A stretch of 64,000 nucleotides of DNA from an uncultured Collinsella sp. (GCA_900545445.1 UQZH01000005.1:1-64000); one strand, 5' to 3'. Shown: positions 1 through 8,991, numbered from the stretch's first letter. Made by a program: numbers and translations. The notes: generated by a model from the letters alone, not told the origin.

Positions 1-185
1 GCGCTGCCCGAACCGGTGTTGGGTCGGGCGGTAATCTTTGCGGTCTCAAGCGCCTGGGCGGTCGTGGGCGCATATGCCCCCGCGCACACCAGCGCGAGCG
101 CCACGGCCATGACACAGGCTAGCTTTTGGAGCAAGGCGGGCAGTGGAAAACGCTGCTCCGCGGCCCCTTTGTTCAGTCGAGACAA
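1..185 (-). CDS. N-terminus of a secreted protein (runs off the window)
   Basis: The reading frame opens with TTG at 185, preceded six bases upstream by an AGGAG ribosome-binding site, and stays open to the window edge (61 codons). After a charged start (SRLNKGAAEQRF) comes a long hydrophobic run (LLQKLACVMAVALALVCAGA) and a plausible signal-peptidase site after AQA. The protein is therefore probably exported. The part after cleavage is too short to name a family. Seen: start, RBS and signal-like segment. Inferred: secretion. An internal ATG lies within the hydrophobic segment and would break the signal peptide, so TTG is preferred. Confidence 0.6.
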   Translation of the reverse strand, partial: MSRLNKGAAEQRFPLPALLQKLACVMAVALALVCAGAYAPTTAQALETAKITARPNTGSGS

Positions 186-249
186 GGTGGCTCCTATCGT
201 AGAAGTTGCCGGCAAAACGAGACGGAAATGCTCTCCGTCAAGAGAAGCG

Positions 250-281
250 CAAAGGCCCTCTCCGCCAAAACGGAAAGGGCC
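250..281 (-). terminator. Rho-independent terminator after the binding-protein gene
   Basis: GGCCCTTTCCG pairs with CGGAGAGGGCC across a 6-nt loop (one mismatch), followed on the minus strand by a short TTT run. It lies 23 nt past the stop codon of the lipoprotein gene. Confidence 0.55.
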
Positions 282-303
282 CGCGCACAATCAAGTAGAT
301 ATT

Positions 304-1164
304 TTACTTGATATTGTACTTAGCCATGAGGGCGTCAACGGTACCGTCGTCGGTCAGGTCCTTGATGGCCTGGTTGATGTCGTCCTTGAGCTTGGTGTTG
401 CCCTGGTTGATGGCGATGGCGTACTCCTCGCCGGTGCTGATCTGCTTGATGGTCTGGCAGGTGTTGAACTGCTCGGCGGTCAGCTGGCTGGCAACGGAGC
501 GGTTGGTGACTACGGCGTCGCCCTTATCGGACTGCAGGGCGCTGAAGCACTCGGTAGCGTCCTTGTAGGGGACGATCTTGGCCTTGGGGAAGTTCTCCTG
601 GGCAAAGGCCTCGGCGGTCGATCCAGACTGGACGATGATGGTAGCGTCGGCGTTGTTGAGCTTCTCGCTGTAGTTGTCGGCCGTGATGTCGGTGTTATCG
701 ACCTTGGTCACGATAGCCTGATCGTCCATGTAGTAGGAATCGGAGAAAGTGACTTCCTTCTCACGCTCGGGCGTGTCAGTGATAGCCGCGATGGCGACGT
801 CGTACTTGGCGCCCGAAGCAACGCCGGGGACGAGCGTGTCAAAGTCATTGTTGACGTACTCGACATCCAGGCCCAGCTTGTCGCCAATAGCCTTGATGAG
901 CTCAAGGTCAAAGCCCTGATAATCGCCGTTGTCATCCTTGTACTCAAACGGAGCGTACTCGGCAGAGGTGCCGACGGTCAGCGTACCGTCCTTGACGAGC
1001 GCATACTCCTTGGAGCCGTCGACCTTCTCGACCTTAGCGTCGTCAGAGCTGCTGGAACCGGCATCAGAACCAGAGGTGGCGTTGGACGAACCACAGCCCG
1101 TCAGAGCAAGGGCGAGCGCCATAGCACCCGTGGCGGCAAATGCGCCAAGCTTCTTCAGCTTCAT
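304..1164 (-). CDS. Amino-acid ABC transporter substrate-binding lipoprotein
   Basis: A 286-residue family 3 solute-binding protein. The start at 1164 is set by GGAAGGAG seven bases upstream; a longer in-frame opening lacks an RBS and would bury the signal peptide. Residues 1-24 form a lipoprotein signal ending in LTGC, so Cys24 would be lipidated and the protein anchored on the outer face of the membrane. A Ser/Asp-rich linker follows, then the two-lobed fold with typical blocks (GTLTVGTSAEYAPFEY near 60, FDTLVPGVASGAKYDVAIAA near 107). Family members bind polar amino acids or cystine; the ligand cannot be read here. No permease or ATPase lies next to it inside the window, so its partners are elsewhere or it works alone. 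Confidence 0.88.
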   Translation of the reverse strand: MKLKKLGAFAATGAMALALALTGCGSSNATSGSDAGSSSSDDAKVEKVDGSKEYALVKDGTLTVGTSAEYAPFEYKDDNGDYQGFDLELIKAIGDKLGLDVEYVNNDFDTLVPGVASGAKYDVAIAAITDTPEREKEVTFSDSYYMDDQAIVTKVDNTDITADNYSEKLNNADATIIVQSGSTAEAFAQENFPKAKIVPYKDATECFSALQSDKGDAVVTNRSVASQLTAEQFNTCQTIKQISTGEEYAIAINQGNTKLKDDINQAIKDLTDDGTVDALMAKYNIK

Positions 1165-1221
1165 AATCAGTCTCCTTCCAATGACCCCACATGATTCAGG
1201 GGCCTGCAAAAACTGAGGGTT

Positions 1222-1250
1222 ATTATGCACCCGCTTGGGAGAATCTGCAA
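1222..1250 (-). promoter_or_regulatory. Sigma70-type promoter of the binding-protein gene
   Basis: TTGCAG and CATAAT stand 17 bases apart on the minus strand, about 58 nt before the lipoprotein start codon. This is a good match to the -35/-10 consensus. Confidence 0.5.
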
Positions 1251-1311
1251 TTAGAAAACTGATTGAAACAAACCCATAACGTGAATGGAGCACTCCACTT
1301 TACGACAGTTA

Positions 1312-2178
1312 TTACTGCTGCAACGACCTTAACAGTTTGATTTCAGCCGCATAACCTGCAAGTTCGTTCGGTGTCTCCAAAATGAATGGCAATGCACGCA
1401 AACGACCATTCGATACAATATTCTGCATAACCTGCATACCACCGCCAAACTCTTCACCACCCAGATAGCCCTTACCGATGCATTCGTGGCGGTCCTTATG
1501 GGCGCCGCAGGGATTCTTGGAGTCATTAATATGCACGGCGCGCAAGCGCTCGATACCCACCACACGATCGAACTCGTCGAGCACACCGTCAAGATCGTGG
1601 ACGATGTCATAGCCGGCGTCATTCACATGGCAGGTGTCCAGGCAAACGCCCAACTTGGCCGACAGCTCGGGGCGCTTGTCGGCAACACCCTCAATGATGA
1701 GCGCCAGTTCTTCAAACCTGCGGCCTACCTCGGTGCCCTTGCCGGCCATGGTCTCGAGCAGCACCGTCGTCTGCTGGCCCTCAAACATCACCTGGCACAG
1801 GGTGTCGACGATCATCTGAATGCCGGCGTCGGAGCCCTGCCCCACATGCGCGCCGGGGTGGAAGTTGTAGTAGTTGCCGGGCAGTGCTTCCAGACGCTGC
1901 AAGTCCTCGGCCATTGCCTCCAAGGCAAACTCACGCGCCCGCTCTTTGGCCGAGCAGGGGTTATAGGTATACGGGGCATGAGCAACGAGCGGGCCAAAGT
2001 CGTTTTGCTCCATAAGCTCGCGCAGGGCCGCCACGTCATCCATGTCAAGATCTTTCGCCTTGCCGCCGCGCGGGTTGCGCGTAAAGAATGCAAAGGTATT
2101 GGCGCCAATGGATAGCGCCGTCTCCCCCATCGCCCGATAGCCCTTCGTCGTCGAAAGATGGCACCCAATCGTCAGCAT
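1312..2178 (-). CDS. nfo: Endonuclease IV (AP endonuclease)
   Basis: A 288-residue TIM-barrel Zn-dependent endonuclease that cuts DNA 5' of abasic sites in base-excision repair. All nine Zn ligands of the family can be placed: H67, H107, E142, D181, H184, H216, D229, H231 and E269, within the blocks NFHPGAH, LLETMAG, CLDTCH, HINDSK and ILETP. The length is typical. The start at 2178 has GGGGAG six bases upstream. It lies between the binding-protein gene (148 nt away) and a palindromic repeat, and is probably transcribed alone. Confidence 0.95.
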   Translation of the reverse strand: MLTIGCHLSTTKGYRAMGETALSIGANTFAFFTRNPRGGKAKDLDMDDVAALRELMEQNDFGPLVAHAPYTYNPCSAKERAREFALEAMAEDLQRLEALPGNYYNFHPGAHVGQGSDAGIQMIVDTLCQVMFEGQQTTVLLETMAGKGTEVGRRFEELALIIEGVADKRPELSAKLGVCLDTCHVNDAGYDIVHDLDGVLDEFDRVVGIERLRAVHINDSKNPCGAHKDRHECIGKGYLGGEEFGGGMQVMQNIVSNGRLRALPFILETPNELAGYAAEIKLLRSLQQ

Positions 2179-2195
2179 CTCCAGCTCCCCCTCAT

Positions 2196-2280
2196 CAGTT
2201 GCGGTGAAATAGTTCCTGTTTGGCCCCTATTCTGCCGCAAACAGGAACTATTCCACCGCAACTTATAAAAGGGGCATCAG
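2196..2280. repeat. 85-bp palindromic repeat, copy 1
   Basis: Identical at 83 of 85 positions to 3377-3461 and in the same orientation. Two 24-nt arms (beginning TTGCGGTG, ending CACCGCAA) enclose a 15-nt loop and are followed by a conserved AT-rich tail ending GGGGCATCAG. Here the arms carry one mismatch. There is no coding capacity. It sits between nfo and the oxidoreductase stop codon. Confidence 0.9.
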
Positions 2281-2344
2281 AGATGCGGGCCACCAAGCAC
2301 CACGGTCGCCAGCGTCATGATCCCCTACGCGTCAGCGCCAAGTC

Positions 2345-3364
2345 CTAGAGGGCTAGACGGATTGCATCGATAATGCGCGCGCAGCGCTGTGTGGCAGCAA
2401 GGGGCATGATGGGACTCTCGAGTTTCCCCGCCCGGATGAGCTGGGTCGCATGCTGGATTTCGCCGTAGAAATCATCGACCTCAAACGGGGCATTTATTTC
2501 GAGCATTCGTCCGTCGGAGTACTTCACATGGGCAAGCTCGGGGCGATGGAGGCGCTCGATTTCCAACGAGCCCCGCTCGCAGGCAATCGTTAAGCGGCTT
2601 TCATATGCTGCTCTGCCGTCGCACGCCATATGAATGGGTATGCCGCCGACGCTCATACGGATCTCATCGGCCCAATCCACGCGGCCGCCCGATACGTCAC
2701 GCCAGCGAACTTCACGAGACGAAACATCGCACGCACCCGCAAGCAGATCCTCAAACCACCCGACCGCATAGCAGCCCATGTCATATAGACAGCCACCCTG
2801 CAACGGATCAAGCAGATAACTCGAAGGGGGCTCACCATAATCGAGTTTTTGCACGCTTTCGATCGAAACGATACGGCCGAGCTCGTCCGACGCAAGCAAG
2901 GCCTTCACGCGAGTACGCATCGGACAAAACCGATTCTTCATCGCCTCCATAAACAGCACTCCGCGCTCGCGAGAGGCGGAGGCAATCGAGAGAGCCTCTT
3001 CTTCATTCAAAACGGCCGGCTTTTCGCACAGTACGGCCTTTCCCGCGCGCAGCGCGCGACAGGCCCAACGCGTATGCATGCCATGCGGAAGAGCCAAGTA
3101 GATTGCGTCGACATCGGGGCCGGCAATCAGCGCATCATAAGCCGCATCACCGCTGTCGTCAGCCGTGGCATAACTGTGCGCGGCATCAATCGAAAACGCC
3201 CTGCAAAACTCCTCAACATGCGAAGGAGTGCGACCGGCGGCAGCCACAAGCCGTGCCCCGTCCACCTCCTTGAGCGACGATGCAAATCGATGCGAAATGC
3301 GCCCAGCGCCCAAAACGCCCCAACGAACCTCGCACAAATCATCGCATGAATCCCGATGACCCAC
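2345..3364 (-). CDS. Gfo/Idh/MocA-family oxidoreductase
   Basis: A 339-residue NAD(P)-dependent dehydrogenase of the sugar/inositol type. The N-terminal Rossmann fold shows WGVLGAGRIS near residue 15 and the CEKPAVLNEEEA block near 118 that is the family's EKP signature; the C-terminal half is the usual alpha/beta substrate domain. The start is put at the GTG at 3364 because GAAGGGGG lies just upstream. Translation from farther upstream would read through the palindromic repeat copy 2. The substrate is not evident. It lies between two repeat copies, separated from its neighbours, so it is probably monocistronic. Confidence 0.82.
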   Translation of the reverse strand: MGHRDSCDDLCEVRWGVLGAGRISHRFASSLKEVDGARLVAAAGRTPSHVEEFCRAFSIDAAHSYATADDSGDAAYDALIAGPDVDAIYLALPHGMHTRWACRALRAGKAVLCEKPAVLNEEEALSIASASRERGVLFMEAMKNRFCPMRTRVKALLASDELGRIVSIESVQKLDYGEPPSSYLLDPLQGGCLYDMGCYAVGWFEDLLAGACDVSSREVRWRDVSGGRVDWADEIRMSVGGIPIHMACDGRAAYESRLTIACERGSLEIERLHRPELAHVKYSDGRMLEINAPFEVDDFYGEIQHATQLIRAGKLESPIMPLAATQRCARIIDAIRLAL

Positions 3365-3376
3365 GACAGCCCCCTT

Positions 3377-3461
3377 CAGTTGCGGTGGAATAGTTCCTGT
3401 TTGGCCCCTATTCTGCCGCAAACAGGAACTATTCCACCGCAAGTTATAAAAGGGGCATCAG
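3377..3461. repeat. 85-bp palindromic repeat, copy 2
   Basis: Second copy of the element at 2196-2280. The 24-nt arms at 3380-3403 and 3419-3442 pair perfectly. Its right end contributes the stop codon (3458-3460) of the aldo/keto reductase, and its left end lies about a dozen bases from the oxidoreductase GTG start, next to that gene's RBS. Confidence 0.9.
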
Positions 3462-4645
3462 GAGCGCGTTTTGCAAAAGGCTTTAAGCGCGGCCGTTACG
3501 GGGCCAGGCTGGAAACGTCGGCGCACATCGTCGAGACGCTCGGGAATATCGATGTGCTGCGGGCAGTGACGTGCGCATTTACCGCACTTGACACAATTGC
3601 TCACCAGCTTGGGCTCGTTCGTCCGCACCGCGCTCGCCGTAAAGTATTGAGACAGCCCCGTAAACCAACTATGTGCGTAGCTCGCGTTGTAGGCGCCAAA
3701 GCAACCGGGAATATTGATGCCCTTGGGGCACGGCATGCAGTAGCCGCATCCCGTGCAGGGCACGCGATTCGATTTTTCAAACTCTCCCAGCACACGCGCG
3801 ATGGTATCGAGCTGCTCTGTCGTCATCGAATCCGGCAGCGCGCAATCCGCCAATGCCGCGTTCTCGTCCACCTGCGCGGTATCGGTCATGCCCGAAAGCA
3901 GCATCGTGACTTGAGGATGGTTCCACACCCACGAAAGGCCCCAAGCAGCCGGCGTCTTCAGGTACGGATCGCGTACGTCATCGAGCACGGCGCGGGCCCG
4001 CGGAGGCAGTTTGCCCGCCAGGCGTCCACCCAAAAGCGGTTCCATCACAAACACCGCGAGCCCGCGCTCGGCGGCTGCCATGAGTCCCGCCGTTCCCGCT
4101 TGGTATCGCTCTCCAGCGTAGTTGTACTGGATCTGGCAAAAGTCCCAGTCATACGCGTCAAGCATCGTGAGGAAGTCCGCCGCACTGCCGTGGTACGAAA
4201 AACCTATCTGGCGAATACGCCCCGCAGCCTTTTGGTGCGCAATCCAGTCCTCGATACCCAACGCTACCACGCGCTCCCACTGCGCGGGCGAGGTGATGTT
4301 GTGCATAAGGTAATAGTCGATATGGTCAGTCCGCAAACGGCGCAGCTGCTCGTCGAAGAACCGATCGAAATCCTCTGCGCACTTGCACGAAGCGTGCGGC
4401 AACTTAGTCGCCAGCAACACCCGGTCACGCAGCCCCAAGCGCTCAAGTGAGGCGCCCACGCACACCTCGTTACCGGGATAAAGATACGCGGTATCCAGAT
4501 AATTAATCCCCTGCTCTACCGCACGGGAGATGATGGCATCGGCCGTCTTCGCATCGGGGTGTCCCGGCGCACCGGGAAACCTCATGCAGCCCAGACCCAG
4601 AGCGGATATTCGGTTACCACTTTTGGGGTCAACACGGTATTGCAC
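3458..4645 (-). CDS. Aldo/keto reductase with C-terminal [4Fe-4S] cluster domain
   Basis: 395 residues from the GTG at 4645, chosen because GGGAGG precedes it and the product then begins MQYRVDPKSGNRIS, the usual start of this family. The TIM-barrel aldo/keto reductase part keeps the catalytic tetrad D51, Y56, K81 and H115. The C-terminal 90 residues hold two cysteine sets, CTGCGYCMPCP and CVKCGKCARHCP, as in ferredoxin-like clusters. Such fused enzymes are common in gut anaerobes and may pass electrons between a cluster and NAD(P)H; the substrate is unknown. The stop codon lies inside the palindromic repeat copy 2. Confidence 0.87.
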   Translation of the reverse strand: MQYRVDPKSGNRISALGLGCMRFPGAPGHPDAKTADAIISRAVEQGINYLDTAYLYPGNEVCVGASLERLGLRDRVLLATKLPHASCKCAEDFDRFFDEQLRRLRTDHIDYYLMHNITSPAQWERVVALGIEDWIAHQKAAGRIRQIGFSYHGSAADFLTMLDAYDWDFCQIQYNYAGERYQAGTAGLMAAAERGLAVFVMEPLLGGRLAGKLPPRARAVLDDVRDPYLKTPAAWGLSWVWNHPQVTMLLSGMTDTAQVDENAALADCALPDSMTTEQLDTIARVLGEFEKSNRVPCTGCGYCMPCPKGINIPGCFGAYNASYAHSWFTGLSQYFTASAVRTNEPKLVSNCVKCGKCARHCPQHIDIPERLDDVRRRFQPGPVTAALKAFCKTRS

Positions 4646-4808
4646 GGCCCCTCCCTTCGCCATCAGCGCCCCGGCAAGGCGAAACACAATGGTCACGCAG
4701 CCGAAACATCGTGGAATCGCAATCGAGAATGTATCGTAACGTAGCAGAAATCGAGCCGTCACGACACCGCTTTAACATCAGCAAAAAGCCCGATGAAAGG
4801 AGGCGACC

Positions 4809-5003
4809 GTGACCACACGTGAGGACGCCTACCCCTACCCCGGCGAGCAGTACATCCTCTCGGTCGACCGCTATCAGATCGAGGTCATGGACCATCTGGA
4901 CGAGCTTCCCGCCACAGGCGCCGTCATCTTCTGCACCTTCCCCAAGGTGCGCGATGGCGTTGGATATCCCGCACGCGTTTTCGCGGTCTGCCCCGCAGCG
5001 TAA
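4809..5003 (+). CDS. Small conserved-looking protein of unknown function (64 aa)
   Basis: GTG start at 4809 with a near-perfect AAAGGAGG eight bases upstream, so translation is very likely. The product begins MTTREDAYPYPGEQYILS and ends with VGYPARVFAVCPAA. It has no signal peptide, membrane segment or metal motif, and I do not recognise its family. It is divergent from the aldo/keto reductase and 117 nt upstream of the ketopantoate reductase gene, with which it may share a transcript. Confidence 0.6.
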   Translation: MTTREDAYPYPGEQYILSVDRYQIEVMDHLDELPATGAVIFCTFPKVRDGVGYPARVFAVCPAA

Positions 5004-5120
5004 GCTCCACGCGTCCATTCATTTAAAAATCGCCACCCTGCATGCACAAGGTGCGCTGGCGGCATACAATCCATCAGGCGCCCCTTACGCGGCCGCCTTT
5101 TATATGGGGAGATAATTCAC

Positions 5121-6035
5121 ATGCAGATCAACAAGGTCACCTTTATCGGCAAGGGCGGCGTCGGGCTACTCTACGGCAGTATGATCGCCCAGGCACTCGG
5201 CAACGACGCCGTCGAATACGTTATGGATGACGCCCGTTTTGAGCGTCACGCGGGCGATGCGCTCACCGTCAATGGCAAGCCCTGCGCGCTCAAGTCCGTC
5301 CGCGCCAGCGAGGCAACGCCCGCCGATCTGGTCATTCTCACGGTCAAGACGACTGGACTCAACCAAGCACTCAAGACTATGGAGCGCGTCGTGGGACCCA
5401 ATACGCTCATCGCCTCGCTGTGTAACGGCATTACGAGCGAGCAGAAGATTGCCGAGCGCTTTGGCTGGGAGCATACCGTTCTTGGTATTTGCCAGGGCAT
5501 GGACGCCGTGTTCCTCAACGGAGAGCTCACCTTTACCAATGCGGGCGAAATCCGCTTTGGCGCGGCGGCCGGCACCGAGCTCGCAACCGTCACCGCCATC
5601 GACGAGCTCTACACGCGCTGCGGCATCGCCCATACCGTCGAGAGCGACGTTGCGCACCGCATGTGGGCCAAACTCATGCTCAACGACGGCATCAACCAGA
5701 CGTGCATGGCCTACGGCGGGACCTACGGAAGCGCCACGGAGCCGGGCTCCGAGCAGCGTCGCTGCTTTGTTTCTGCCATGCGCGAAACGCTTGCGGTCGC
5801 CAACGCCGAGGGCATTGAGCTGACCGAGGCAGACCTGACGCAGATGGTGCACCTCATCGAGGGAATCGACCCCACCGGTATGCCCTCGATGGCGCAGGAC
5901 CGCGTCGCGCGGCGCAAAACCGAGGTAGATGAGTTCGCGGGCACCATCTGCCGCCTCGCAGCCAAACACGATATCCAAGCGCCGCAAAACGAATGGCTCT
6001 ATCAGCGCATCCGCGATATCGAGAAAAGCTGGTAG
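5121..6035 (+). CDS. panE: 2-dehydropantoate 2-reductase (ketopantoate reductase family)
   Basis: A 304-residue NADPH-dependent reductase converting ketopantoate to pantoate in pantothenate/CoA synthesis. The N-terminal dinucleotide fold begins with IGKGGVGLLYG (residues 9-19). The C-terminal domain holds the catalytic block MWAKLMLNDGINQ with its lysine and asparagine, and RRKTEVDEFAG with the conserved glutamate. An RBS (GGGGAG) precedes the start. PanE-like paralogues of other specificity exist, so the reaction is inferred from family. A strong hairpin follows the gene. Confidence 0.82.
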   Translation: MQINKVTFIGKGGVGLLYGSMIAQALGNDAVEYVMDDARFERHAGDALTVNGKPCALKSVRASEATPADLVILTVKTTGLNQALKTMERVVGPNTLIASLCNGITSEQKIAERFGWEHTVLGICQGMDAVFLNGELTFTNAGEIRFGAAAGTELATVTAIDELYTRCGIAHTVESDVAHRMWAKLMLNDGINQTCMAYGGTYGSATEPGSEQRRCFVSAMRETLAVANAEGIELTEADLTQMVHLIEGIDPTGMPSMAQDRVARRKTEVDEFAGTICRLAAKHDIQAPQNEWLYQRIRDIEKSW

Positions 6036-6068
6036 CGCCCGGCTCACCACGTCAACAGGCTCAACAGC

Positions 6069-6106
6069 AAAGCCGCCACAAGGAGCACTCCCCTTACGGC
6101 GGCTTT
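6069..6106. terminator. Bidirectional terminator between panE and a small membrane protein gene
   Basis: AAAGCCGCC and GGCGGCTTT pair around a 20-nt loop that itself contains AAGG/CCTT. The A and T tracts on both flanks suit convergent transcription. Confidence 0.65.
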
Positions 6107-6143
6107 CACCTTCATCTATAACCAGTAGTCGATGTCCCGACGG

Positions 6144-6350
6144 TTAGAGCTGCGACTCCGACGCCTGGTCCTCATCGTCGCGACAAAGGACTACACCCGC
6201 ACTTCCCAGCAGTGCGGCCGCGACCAACGCACTGACCACGATAGAGGCAGCCCCACAAGACCCCTGCATGCCCGCAACGAGCGCGGCCGTAGGACCAAGG
6301 CAGCCAAGCACCAATGCGACGGCGGCAATGGCAATATCTCGAGCGTTCAC
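6144..6350 (-). CDS. Small membrane protein (68 aa), function unknown
   Basis: GTG start at 6350 with GGAGG ten bases upstream. Two hydrophobic stretches (about residues 5-27 and 34-56) are separated by a short loop containing a cysteine; a charged tail (CRDDEDQASESQL) would end in the cytoplasm. I do not recognise the family. It sits alone between two hairpins, so it is probably a separate transcription unit. Confidence 0.5.
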   Translation of the reverse strand: MNARDIAIAAVALVLGCLGPTAALVAGMQGSCGAASIVVSALVAAALLGSAGVVLCRDDEDQASESQL

Positions 6351-6465
6351 AAGACCACTTCCTCCACGAGAAAGACCTTATTTCTCATGAACTAGTGTGC
6401 CCCGTGCCCATATGCGCGGCGTACTGCCACGGTAAGCGCTCTGTTAGCTCAAACGCATACATAGA

Positions 6466-6509
6466 ACGGGCGTCCTTACGTTGCCCTAAAGCTCGGTAAA
6501 GACGCCCGT
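6466..6509 (-). terminator. Hairpin terminator after the secreted-protein gene
   Basis: ACGGGCGTC and GACGCCCGT pair perfectly around a 26-nt loop, about 28 nt past the stop codon at 6537. No strong T run follows. Confidence 0.5.
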
Positions 6510-6536
6510 CCGCCAAATATCCGTGATGCAGAAAAA

Positions 6537-7313
6537 TTACCAGCCAGTGTAGTAGTCGGTGGTTCCGGCTGCGCAGCCGGAGTCATAGACCTTGCACTCG
6601 CCCTTGGATCCGGTAAACGTGGAGCCCTGAGCCTTATCGCCCGCGGCCACGACGTAGTAACCATCGGAATCGCGCCAAAAGCCCTCGGAATCCTGGGTCC
6701 ACTCGCCCGTGCGGTGGTGATACAACACGTTGCTGCTGTAATAAGTCTCACGACGACCGTTATAGTTATTGACGCCGCTCGAGCGCGTCAGGCCGGAGCC
6801 GTTCGCGTAATATACAGCAGACGCGTAAGACGAACCGGAGCCGGCGTTGTAATGCGAAGTCTGAACGGCCTCAGCGGCCTCGGCTTCGGCTGCGGCAGCC
6901 TCGAGCGCCTCGCGCTTGGCATCCTCGAGCGTGGAGCGAAGCTCGTCGAGCTCGGTCGACTTGGCGTCGACCTCCCCCATCGTCAACAGGCTACTCGCGC
7001 CGTCGATGCAGCCCTGCAACACAGCGCGCTCGTCATCGGTAGCATAGTCGCCATACATATTCATAATGATCTGCGCGCGCATCTCCAGGGAATCGCGCTT
7101 TGCCGCCATCGAGGCGTTCCACTCCTGCATAGAGCCATAACCGTCGCCGCGGTAGTCGACGGGCTGCACCAACGTGGTCTCGGAGGGCGTGGACCCAACC
7201 GCGTCGGACAGCGTCGCCGCGTGGGCCTCGGTTACGCCGGCACCCACCAAAAGCGCCACGGCCAGCGTGGCAGAAAGGGCGGCGGCCTTCGGTTTTCGTG
7301 AATCGATCCTCAT
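6537..7313 (-). CDS. Secreted protein with coiled coil and C-terminal barrel-like domain
   Basis: 258 residues from the ATG at 7313 (GGAGG upstream). Residues 1-32 are a signal peptide ending in EAHA. The middle region (about 90-160) is rich in Glu/Ala/Leu and likely helical or coiled-coil. The last 95 residues (from SAVYYANGSGLTRSSG to DYYTGW) contain YNGRRETYYSS, RDSDGYYVVAAGD and VYDSGCAAGTTDYYTGW. This resembles the Asp-rich double-psi-barrel (3D-like) domain found at the end of many Gram-positive wall proteins. A role at the cell wall is inferred; no catalytic activity is claimed. The upstream 200 nt show no clear promoter. Confidence 0.65.
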   Translation of the reverse strand: MRIDSRKPKAAALSATLAVALLVGAGVTEAHAATLSDAVGSTPSETTLVQPVDYRGDGYGSMQEWNASMAAKRDSLEMRAQIIMNMYGDYATDDERAVLQGCIDGASSLLTMGEVDAKSTELDELRSTLEDAKREALEAAAAEAEAAEAVQTSHYNAGSGSSYASAVYYANGSGLTRSSGVNNYNGRRETYYSSNVLYHHRTGEWTQDSEGFWRDSDGYYVVAAGDKAQGSTFTGSKGECKVYDSGCAAGTTDYYTGW

Positions 7314-7524
7314 GTAGCTGGAAACCTCCGTAGTGAGTTTTTGCTGCGTTTGAGCTGCGTGTGATTCGATCGCGCTGCATAGTACCCTGAGCAATTCGCG
7401 ACCTGCGGTTTTTCTCAAAAGGCGCACGTCATTTGCGTAAAACTCACATTCACTTAACAGGAGTTTTCCATATCTAGATTGGATATTCGACGCTAAAAAG
7501 CCTGTTTTCCAGACATTTCTATGC

Positions 7525-7565
7525 AAAAAAGGCGCCTGCGCAAACATTGTTCGCGCAGGCGCCTT
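7525..7565 (-). terminator. Strong Rho-independent terminator of the O-acetylhomoserine sulfhydrylase gene
   Basis: A perfect 13-bp stem (AAGGCGCCTGCGC and its complement) is followed on the minus strand by six T residues, about 60 nt past the stop codon at 7626. Confidence 0.9.
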
Positions 7566-7625
7566 GAGCAGGCATTTAATGCAGTTATACCTATCGAGTC
7601 GCAAGGGGTCCTTGCACAAGTCGCC

Positions 7626-8936
7626 TTACTCGTCCAGCGCGGCGAAGGCCTGCTTCAGATCCCAAATGATATCCTCGGCGTTCTCGGTACCGATGGAAAG
7701 ACGGATCGTGGAGGGCGTAATGTTCTGCTCGGCGAGCTCCTCGGCAGAGAGCTGGGAGTGCGTGGTAGTAGCCGGGTGCACGACGAGCGACTTGACGTCG
7801 GCCACGTTGGCGAGCAGCGAGAACACCTGCAGATGATCGATGAACTTCCAAGCTGCCTCCTGGCCACCCTTAATCTCAAAGGTAAAGATCGAGGCACCGC
7901 CGTTGGGGAAGTACTTCTGATAGAGCTCGTGATCGGGGTGCTCAGGCAGGCTCGGGTGGTTCACCTTGGCGACGTGGCTGTCACCAGCCAGGAACTCAAC
8001 GACCTTCTTGGTGTTCTCGACATGACGGTCAACGCGCAGCGACAGGGTCTCGGTGCCCTGGAGCAAGACCCAGGCGTTGAACGGGCTGATGCAGGCGCCC
8101 TCGTCACGCAGCAGGATAGCGCGGACATAGGTCGCGAAGGCGGCGGGACCGGCAGCCTCGGCAAACGAAACACCGTGGTAGGAGGGGTTGGGCTCAGCGA
8201 TCTGGGCGTACTTTCCGCTCGCCTTCCAATCGAAGTTACCGCCGTCGACGATCACACCGCCCAGCGAGGTACCGTGGCCGCCGATGAACTTGGTTGCGGA
8301 GTGGACGACGATGTTGGCACCATGCTCCAGCGGACGGAACAGATACGGGGTGCCGAAGGTGTTGTCGACGACAACCGGCAGACCGTGCTTCTTGGCGATC
8401 TCGGAGATGGCGTCGATGTTGGGGATGTCGGAGTTGGGGTTGCCGAGCGTCTCGAGATAGATGACCGTGGTGTTGTCCTTGATGGCACCCTCGACCTCGT
8501 CCAGGTTGTGGGCGTCGACAAACGTGGTCTCGACGCCAAACTGGGAGAGCGTATGCTCCAGCAGGTTGTAGGAGCCACCGTAGATGGTCTTCTGAGCCAC
8601 CACGTGGTCACCGGCCTGGGCAAGAGCCTGCAGGGCATAGGTGATGGCAGCAGCACCGGAGGCGACGGCAAGACCTGCCACGCCACCCTCGAGGGCGGCG
8701 ATACGGTCCTCGAAGACGCCCTGGGTGGAGTTGGTCAGACGGCCGTAGATGTTACCGGCGTCGGCAAGGCCAAAGCGGTCGGCGGCGTGCTGGGAGTTGC
8801 GGAACACATAGCTCGTGGTCTGATAGATAGGCACGGCACGGGCATCGGATGCGGGATCGGCGCTCTCCTGGCCAACGTGCAGCTGAAGGGTATCGAAACC
8901 AAAGGTGTGCTCGGGGTTGTTGATGAACTGGCTCAT
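7626..8936 (-). CDS. O-acetylhomoserine sulfhydrylase / PLP-dependent Cys-Met metabolism enzyme
   Basis: 436 residues from the ATG at 8936 (AAGGAG upstream). It belongs to the Cys/Met-metabolism PLP enzymes and would make homocysteine from O-acetylhomoserine and sulfide in methionine synthesis. The PLP lysine is K216 in HSATKFIGGHG, the PLP-nitrogen aspartate D191 in VVVDNTFGTP, and NIYGRLTNST near 62 is a family block. The length fits the sulfhydrylase subgroup rather than cystathionine synthases. A LysR regulator is divergent from it, and a 17-codon leader ORF and hairpin lie in the 5' region, suggesting sulfur-dependent control. Confidence 0.9.
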   Translation of the reverse strand: MSQFINNPEHTFGFDTLQLHVGQESADPASDARAVPIYQTTSYVFRNSQHAADRFGLADAGNIYGRLTNSTQGVFEDRIAALEGGVAGLAVASGAAAITYALQALAQAGDHVVAQKTIYGGSYNLLEHTLSQFGVETTFVDAHNLDEVEGAIKDNTTVIYLETLGNPNSDIPNIDAISEIAKKHGLPVVVDNTFGTPYLFRPLEHGANIVVHSATKFIGGHGTSLGGVIVDGGNFDWKASGKYAQIAEPNPSYHGVSFAEAAGPAAFATYVRAILLRDEGACISPFNAWVLLQGTETLSLRVDRHVENTKKVVEFLAGDSHVAKVNHPSLPEHPDHELYQKYFPNGGASIFTFEIKGGQEAAWKFIDHLQVFSLLANVADVKSLVVHPATTTHSQLSAEELAEQNITPSTIRLSIGTENAEDIIWDLKQAFAALDE

Positions 8937-8991
8937 GATGATCTCCTTGATCGAACGAAAGTAAATAAATAAGAGAGAAGTAAGTCGCTGT

